A DNA stretch of 64,000 bases from Ovis canadensis (lineage: Eukaryota; Chordata; Mammalia; Artiodactyla; Bovidae). Under the pieces are notes generated by a model. It did not search any database. It was not told where the DNA came from and saw only the letters and a program-made list of their open reading frames with translations. Numbering within the stretch: the first letter of the stretch is position 1; each line of letters begins with the position of its first letter. A program made the translations under genes and the position numbers. Of the stretch, positions 62,901 to 64,000 are shown one piece after another. Where the stretch lies: the NCBI RefSeq assembly GCF_042477335.2, contig NC_091248.1, forward strand, positions 120,798,501 through 120,862,500, written 5' to 3'.

Positions 62901-63480
62901 GTATGGAGGGGTGGGAAGAGGTTGCAAATAGGCTCTGAAGAATGGGAAGTGACCATATTGACTCATCAGAAGGCTCAGAGTTTGGTTAAAATCTAACGGA
63001 GTCGAGTTACCGGAGACAGTCCAGTTACCGGAGATCGGCCAGCCGCCAAGCTGGGAAGAAAAGAAACAGCGCTCAACACAGGGATACAGTCTCTCACAAC
63101 ACAGCCCTCACCACCATTGCTGCATCCTGACTTCTACCCCGAGTCCCCTGTTCCTTCTGGGGCTCCAGCTTTGTCCCCCTTTTCCTACCCTCAGCCAAGG
63201 TCTTGATATGTCCACAGATCACTGCCATGTCCACCTCCCTCCCAAACCCCTAGGAAAGAGATCCATCCTCTATGGGGAAGAAACAATGGCAGCCCTGAGC
63301 ACACATTGGTCTTGCGTGCTTTCTGCATCCGGAAAAGTAGACGTGCCAGTCTCACCTCCTCAATAACCTGTCTGAGGGGACCGGCCCCTGCTGCCTCAAT
63401 GGCATCCGTGTTCATGCAGGAGTTGTAGAATCCGAAGGCTTTCTCCTCCCCAGGGGCCAGGTGCCAGGAACCCGGGGTTT
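40462..63480 (-). CDS. KEL: KEL Kell glycoprotein (M13 family), exons 5-19, 5' end outside window
   Basis: Kell is a type II red-cell surface glycoprotein of the neprilysin/ECE (M13) family, disulfide-linked to XK; human Kell cleaves big endothelin-3. Fifteen exons with GT-AG borders and unbroken phase give about 604 residues, matching human residue about 130 to the end. Exons 1-4 lie right of the window. The C-terminus SSRCQLW, the HSPPTLR segment with the M13 His and Arg, and the Glu and Asp of the ENxxD motif are kept. Three active-site motifs differ: HELLH is RELLH (exon 16), NAYY is KASY (exon 15), ENAADVGG is EDAADAGA (exon 17). Loss of a zinc-ligand His predicts no peptidase activity, while the open frame argues that the protein is still made. 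Sequons here: NWT, NST and NQT in exon 6 and NMS in exon 9; the human N627 site reads DVS. Confidence 0.96.
41352..41447 (-). CDS. KEL: KEL exon 18
   Basis: Encodes [20 protein letters not shown] and [12 protein letters not shown]. Acceptor ATCCAG, donor GTAAGC. Confidence 0.95.
41799..41968 (-). CDS. KEL: KEL exon 17 (third zinc ligand, Js site)
   Basis: Encodes [20 protein letters not shown] and ends [16 protein letters not shown]. The Glu ligand and Asp of ENxxDxGG are present, but Asn is Asp and the second Gly is Ala. Pro stands at the human 597 (Js) position. Confidence 0.96.
42203..42270 (-). CDS. KEL: KEL exon 16 (zinc motif, RELLH)
   Basis: Encodes [20 protein letters not shown] and QL. 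The HExxH zinc motif reads RELLH (codon CGT where His would be CAT); the catalytic Glu and second His are kept. Acceptor CCCTAG, donor GTGAGT. Confidence 0.96.
42418..42528 (-). CDS. KEL: KEL exon 15 (substrate-binding motif)
   Basis: Encodes [20 protein letters not shown], then [16 protein letters not shown]. The M13 motif NAYY (Asn542-Ala543 in neprilysin, which hold the substrate backbone) reads KASY. Confidence 0.95.
42683..42783 (-). CDS. KEL: KEL exon 14
   Basis: Encodes [20 protein letters not shown] and [13 protein letters not shown]. Donor GTATGA. Confidence 0.95.
42931..43080. repeat. (AC)n with flanking 105-bp-period duplication
   Basis: 'ctgcaaaccagcttcacgt' occurs at about 42941 and again 105 bases on, each followed by an AC run (42965-43010 is the longer). 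It lies in KEL intron 13. Confidence 0.9.
43187..43391 (-). repeat. Bov-tA SINE
   Basis: Reverse copy from 'gctaagtcacttcagtcatg' to 'tgagccaccagggaagcccc', with about 20 core bases missing after 'ctctgtccaagaatactgg'. Confidence 0.9.
43545..43622 (-). CDS. KEL: KEL exon 13
   Basis: Encodes [20 protein letters not shown] and RQEYDD. Acceptor TCCCAG; a second AG twelve bases inside the exon is possible, but human phase favours this one. Confidence 0.9.
43863..43961 (-). CDS. KEL: KEL exon 12
   Basis: Encodes [20 protein letters not shown] and [13 protein letters not shown]. Acceptor CTGCAG, donor GTAAGG. Confidence 0.95.
44505..44690 (+). repeat. MIR SINE
   Basis: MIR features 'cttgggcaaatcacttaacc' and 'cacatggtagcc'. 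Confidence 0.75.
45033..45143 (-). CDS. KEL: KEL exon 11
   Basis: Encodes [20 protein letters not shown], then [17 protein letters not shown]. Acceptor CTGCAG, donor GTGCGT. Confidence 0.95.
45478..45690 (+). repeat. Bov-tA SINE
   Basis: Head 'accctagtagctcagacggt', end 'gcgactgagcgactactaca' with an AC tail. Confidence 0.88.
46039..46315 (+). repeat. CHR-type SINE with target-site duplication
   Basis: Head 'ggggcttccctggtggtcca', B-box 'gggttcgattcctggttggg'. Flanked by copies of AAAGAATATAGGATGAG. Confidence 0.9.
47643..47992 (+). mobile_element. L1 LINE 3' UTR with TG/TA expansions
   Basis: 'acaaggtcctactgtatagc', 'ataagccataatggaaaagg' and 'aaatcactttgctgtatagc' are ruminant L1 3' UTR. 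It carries (TG)n and (TA)26-like runs and a 56-base foreign insert at 47791-47846. Confidence 0.88.
47848..47899 (+). repeat. (AT)n microsatellite
   Basis: About 26 AT dinucleotides inside the L1 tail. Confidence 0.95.
48243..48373 (+). repeat. Bov-tA SINE, internally deleted
   Basis: Head and core are present, but it jumps from 'caacccacttcagtatc' to 'cgggacacaactgagtgact'. Confidence 0.8.
48464..48690 (+). repeat. Bov-tA SINE with small internal duplication
   Basis: Head 'gggttcccaggtggcttagt'; 'gtgggttcaacccgtgggtt' shows a short internal repeat. Ends 'cggacacgactgagcagctg'. Confidence 0.88.
48692..48868 (+). mobile_element. L1 LINE 3' UTR fragment
   Basis: 'gcagcctggatgggaggagg', 'gtatggctgagtcccttcgc', 'gttcacctgaaactatcaca'. 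Confidence 0.85.
49747..49944 (+). repeat. Bov-tA SINE
   Basis: From 'atcccctggtggctcagatg' to 'gacgtgactgaacgactaac'. Confidence 0.88.
50590..51045 (-). mobile_element. L1 LINE 3' UTR, reverse
   Basis: Starts with a poly(T) tail and 'cttacatgcattcccaaaca', ends 'catctcatcagaactgattc'. The same 3' end lies in forward orientation at 52296. Confidence 0.85.
51200..51385 (+). repeat. BovA2 SINE, 5'-truncated dimer
   Basis: First monomer only from 'cacacagagtcggacatgac', second monomer full, each ending in (AGC)n. Confidence 0.88.
51436..51641 (-). repeat. Bov-tA SINE
   Basis: Reverse copy from 'gcttagtcgcttcagtagtg' to 'ctgagccacctgggaagc'. Confidence 0.9.
52296..52415 (+). mobile_element. 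L1 LINE 3' end, short
   Basis: 'ggggttcatgtttgggaatg' and 'catgtaagaattaaagattt', then an A-rich tail. Confidence 0.8.
52599..52803 (+). repeat. Bov-tA SINE
   Basis: Head 'gcttccctggtggctcagcg', end 'ttggacgtgacttagtgact'. Confidence 0.9.
53165..53400 (+). repeat. MIR SINE
   Basis: 'agagttcaaatcctagctct', 'gaatctcagtttacctacca', 'gctgtgaggatcaaatcaac'. Confidence 0.8.
53813..54212. repeat. 36-bp minisatellite, about 11 copies
   Basis: Units carry 'gaacctcctgcccgccacac' and a variable 'cgcgtctcgctctag' part. As 36 is a multiple of three, frames stay open: 133 codons on the KEL sense strand (53803-54204) and two long frames on the other. No splice or protein evidence supports coding use. Confidence 0.95.
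54559..54688 (-). CDS. KEL: KEL exon 10
   Basis: Encodes [20 protein letters not shown] and [13 protein letters not shown]. Acceptor CCACAG, donor GTGAGG. Confidence 0.95.
54763..54975 (-). repeat. Bov-tA SINE
   Basis: Reverse copy from 'gtgttagtcgctcagttgtg' to 'ccatctgagctacgaaggaa'. Confidence 0.88.
55385..55647. mobile_element. Mariner MITE split by a BovB fragment
   Basis: Left end 'ttgggttggcagaaggttcg' and right end 'acaaactttttgacctaccc' are the inverted halves of a BTMAR-like element, separated by reverse-strand BovB sequence. Confidence 0.75.
55421..55602 (-). mobile_element. BovB 3' fragment inside a mariner MITE
   Basis: Reverse of the BovB 3' end: 'ttgttgttcagttgctcagc', 'ctatctcccagagtttgctc', 'caaccatctcatcctctgtt'. 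Confidence 0.8.
55782..55985 (+). repeat. Bov-tA SINE
   Basis: From 'atcctggtggctcagatgat' to 'cagacatgactgagtgacta'; B-box 'gggtttgatccccgggtc'. Confidence 0.9.
56884..57032 (-). CDS. KEL: KEL exon 9
   Basis: Encodes [20 protein letters not shown], then [20 protein letters not shown]. Keeps the NMS sequon. Donor GTTTGC is weak. Confidence 0.94.
57263..57451 (-). CDS. KEL: KEL exon 8 (Kp site)
   Basis: Encodes [20 protein letters not shown] and later [17 protein letters not shown]. At the place of human Arg281 (Kp) the residue is Gln (INSQLNQ against ITSRLFQ). Confidence 0.94.
57545..57604 (-). CDS. KEL: KEL exon 7
   Basis: Encodes [20 protein letters not shown], one residue shorter than the human exon as I recall it. 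Donor GTAAGA. Confidence 0.94.
57940..58505 (+). mobile_element. L1 LINE 3' end
   Basis: 'atgtccatcgacagaggaat', 'caatggaatattactcagcc', 'ctttgttgtacagcagaagt'. 5'-truncated, in KEL intron 6. Confidence 0.88.
59166..59480 (+). mobile_element. BovB LINE 3' end
   Basis: 'aaaccagccaatcctaaagg', 'gatgctgggaaagactgagg', 'ggatggcgtcattgactcga', ending 'cacgacttagggactgaacg'. Confidence 0.9.
60560..60680 (+). repeat. L2-like LINE fragment
   Basis: 'cccactcaacaaacacctgg', 'ggccctgtgccaggcctcga', 'accagagatgaataaagtgt' follow the L2 3' pattern. Confidence 0.45.
61250..62800 (+). mobile_element. BovB (RTE) LINE with open reverse transcriptase segment
   Basis: A 5'-truncated BovB. From 61782 to 62453 a 223-codon frame stays open and carries the reverse transcriptase palm: [20 protein letters not shown] and the catalytic box [14 protein letters not shown], then [20 protein letters not shown]. 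Upstream the frame is broken by stops and small indels (for example around 61548-61560 and 61607), so the element cannot move itself. BovB is known to have entered ruminants by horizontal transfer, probably from squamate reptiles. It lies in KEL intron 6, opposite to the KEL sense strand. Confidence 0.93.
62886..63050 (-). CDS. KEL: KEL exon 6 (K/k site)
   Basis: Encodes [20 protein letters not shown], then [22 protein letters not shown] aligns with human FNRT, so the residue matching human Thr193 is Thr, as in the k (KEL2) allele. An 18-bp tandem duplication adds one of two extra sequons. Confidence 0.95.
63356..63480 (-). CDS. KEL: KEL exon 5
   Basis: Encodes [20 protein letters not shown], then [20 protein letters not shown]. 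The codon split at its start needs exon 4, which is outside the window. Donor GTGAGA. Confidence 0.94.
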
Positions 63481-63639
63481 CTAGAAAGGAAGTGGGGGGG
63501 GTGGGAATTAAAGGACTGAGGCAGCTTGGAAACAAGCAGGGAAGGTGGGAGATGGAAAGGTTATAGGAAAGGAAGGGAGGATTCTCAGGGAAAAGGAAGG
63601 AAGGGGAGGAACCCAGGGATGAGGGGAACAACTTCTTTT

Positions 63640-63789
63640 TTTCCTTTTTTGCTCTGCTGAGTTCGTGAGGTGTGTAAGCTTCTTTAGTTGCTCCATGGCA
63701 TATGGGATCTTGGTTCCCAAACCAGGGATTGAACCCACGTTCCCTGCCTTGGGAGGCAGATTCTTTACCACTGCACCACCAGGCAAGTC
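63640..63789 (-). repeat. CHR-type SINE, reverse
   Basis: 'ttagttgctccatggcatat', 'accagggattgaacccacgt', 'ctgcaccaccaggcaagtca'. It lies in KEL intron 4. Confidence 0.82.
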
Positions 63790-63858
63790 ATGAGCTGGAT
63801 CAATTTGTTGGAAGAATAAGAACATGGAGAAGAAAAGAGGAAGATAAAGGAAAGGTGA

Positions 63859-64000
63859 GGAAATTCCCTGGTAAGGACTCTGCATTATTACTGCCAAGGG
63901 CCCAGGTTCAATCCTCGGTTTGGGGGGTGGGTGTGAGTAAGATAGATCTCATACTCCACAAGACGAGTGGAATGGCTACCATAAGAAAAAGAAAAAAAAA
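63859..64000 (+). repeat. CHR-type SINE, short form, at window end
   Basis: 'gaaattccctggtaaggact', B-box 'caggttcaatcctcggttt', then a diverged body and A-rich tail that may continue past the window. Confidence 0.75.

Overview
This is a mammalian nuclear window from a bovid ruminant (cattle, sheep, goat or a close relative). The species group is read from the repeats: dozens of Bov-tA/BovA2 and CHR-type tRNA-Glu SINEs, several BovB (RTE) LINE copies, ruminant L1 3' ends and BTMAR-like mariner MITEs. I cannot separate cattle from sheep or goat by eye. The gene order (TRPV5 minus, LLCFC1 plus, KEL minus) matches human 7q34, which is known to correspond to ruminant chromosome 4.

Layout. 1-4160 is intergenic sequence made mostly of old repeats. 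4661-34240 (minus) is TRPV5, the epithelial calcium channel. All 15 coding exons can be placed with GT/AG borders and unbroken phase, giving 731 residues; introns 8 and 9 are full of L1, BovB and SINE copies. 34241-38757 is intergenic. 38758-39623 (plus) is LLCFC1, a small two-exon sperm protein gene whose reading frame ends early at a T7 run. 40462-63480 (minus) is KEL, the Kell blood group glycoprotein of the M13 metalloprotease family. Fifteen coding exons (human exons 5-19) lie here; exons 1-4, with the cytoplasmic tail and membrane anchor, lie beyond the right edge. LLCFC1 and KEL converge tail to tail.

The genes do not form one pathway: TRPV5 reabsorbs calcium in kidney epithelium, LLCFC1 acts in sperm-egg fusion, and KEL is an erythroid surface ectoenzyme linked to XK. 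They are an old syntenic block.

The most notable signal is in KEL. The frame is open and every splice site is canonical, yet the zinc motif HELLH reads RELLH, the substrate-binding NAYY motif reads KASY, and the ENxxDxGG motif reads EDAADAGA. This looks like an expressed but catalytically dead Kell (a pseudoenzyme). The same gene has an 18-bp tandem duplication that adds an N-glycosylation sequon, and carries proline at the site of the human Js(a)/Js(b) polymorphism. Human comparisons throughout are from memory of the reference proteins, not from a search. I saw no prokaryotic-type system, CRISPR array or functional tRNA/rRNA gene, and no intact retrovirus.
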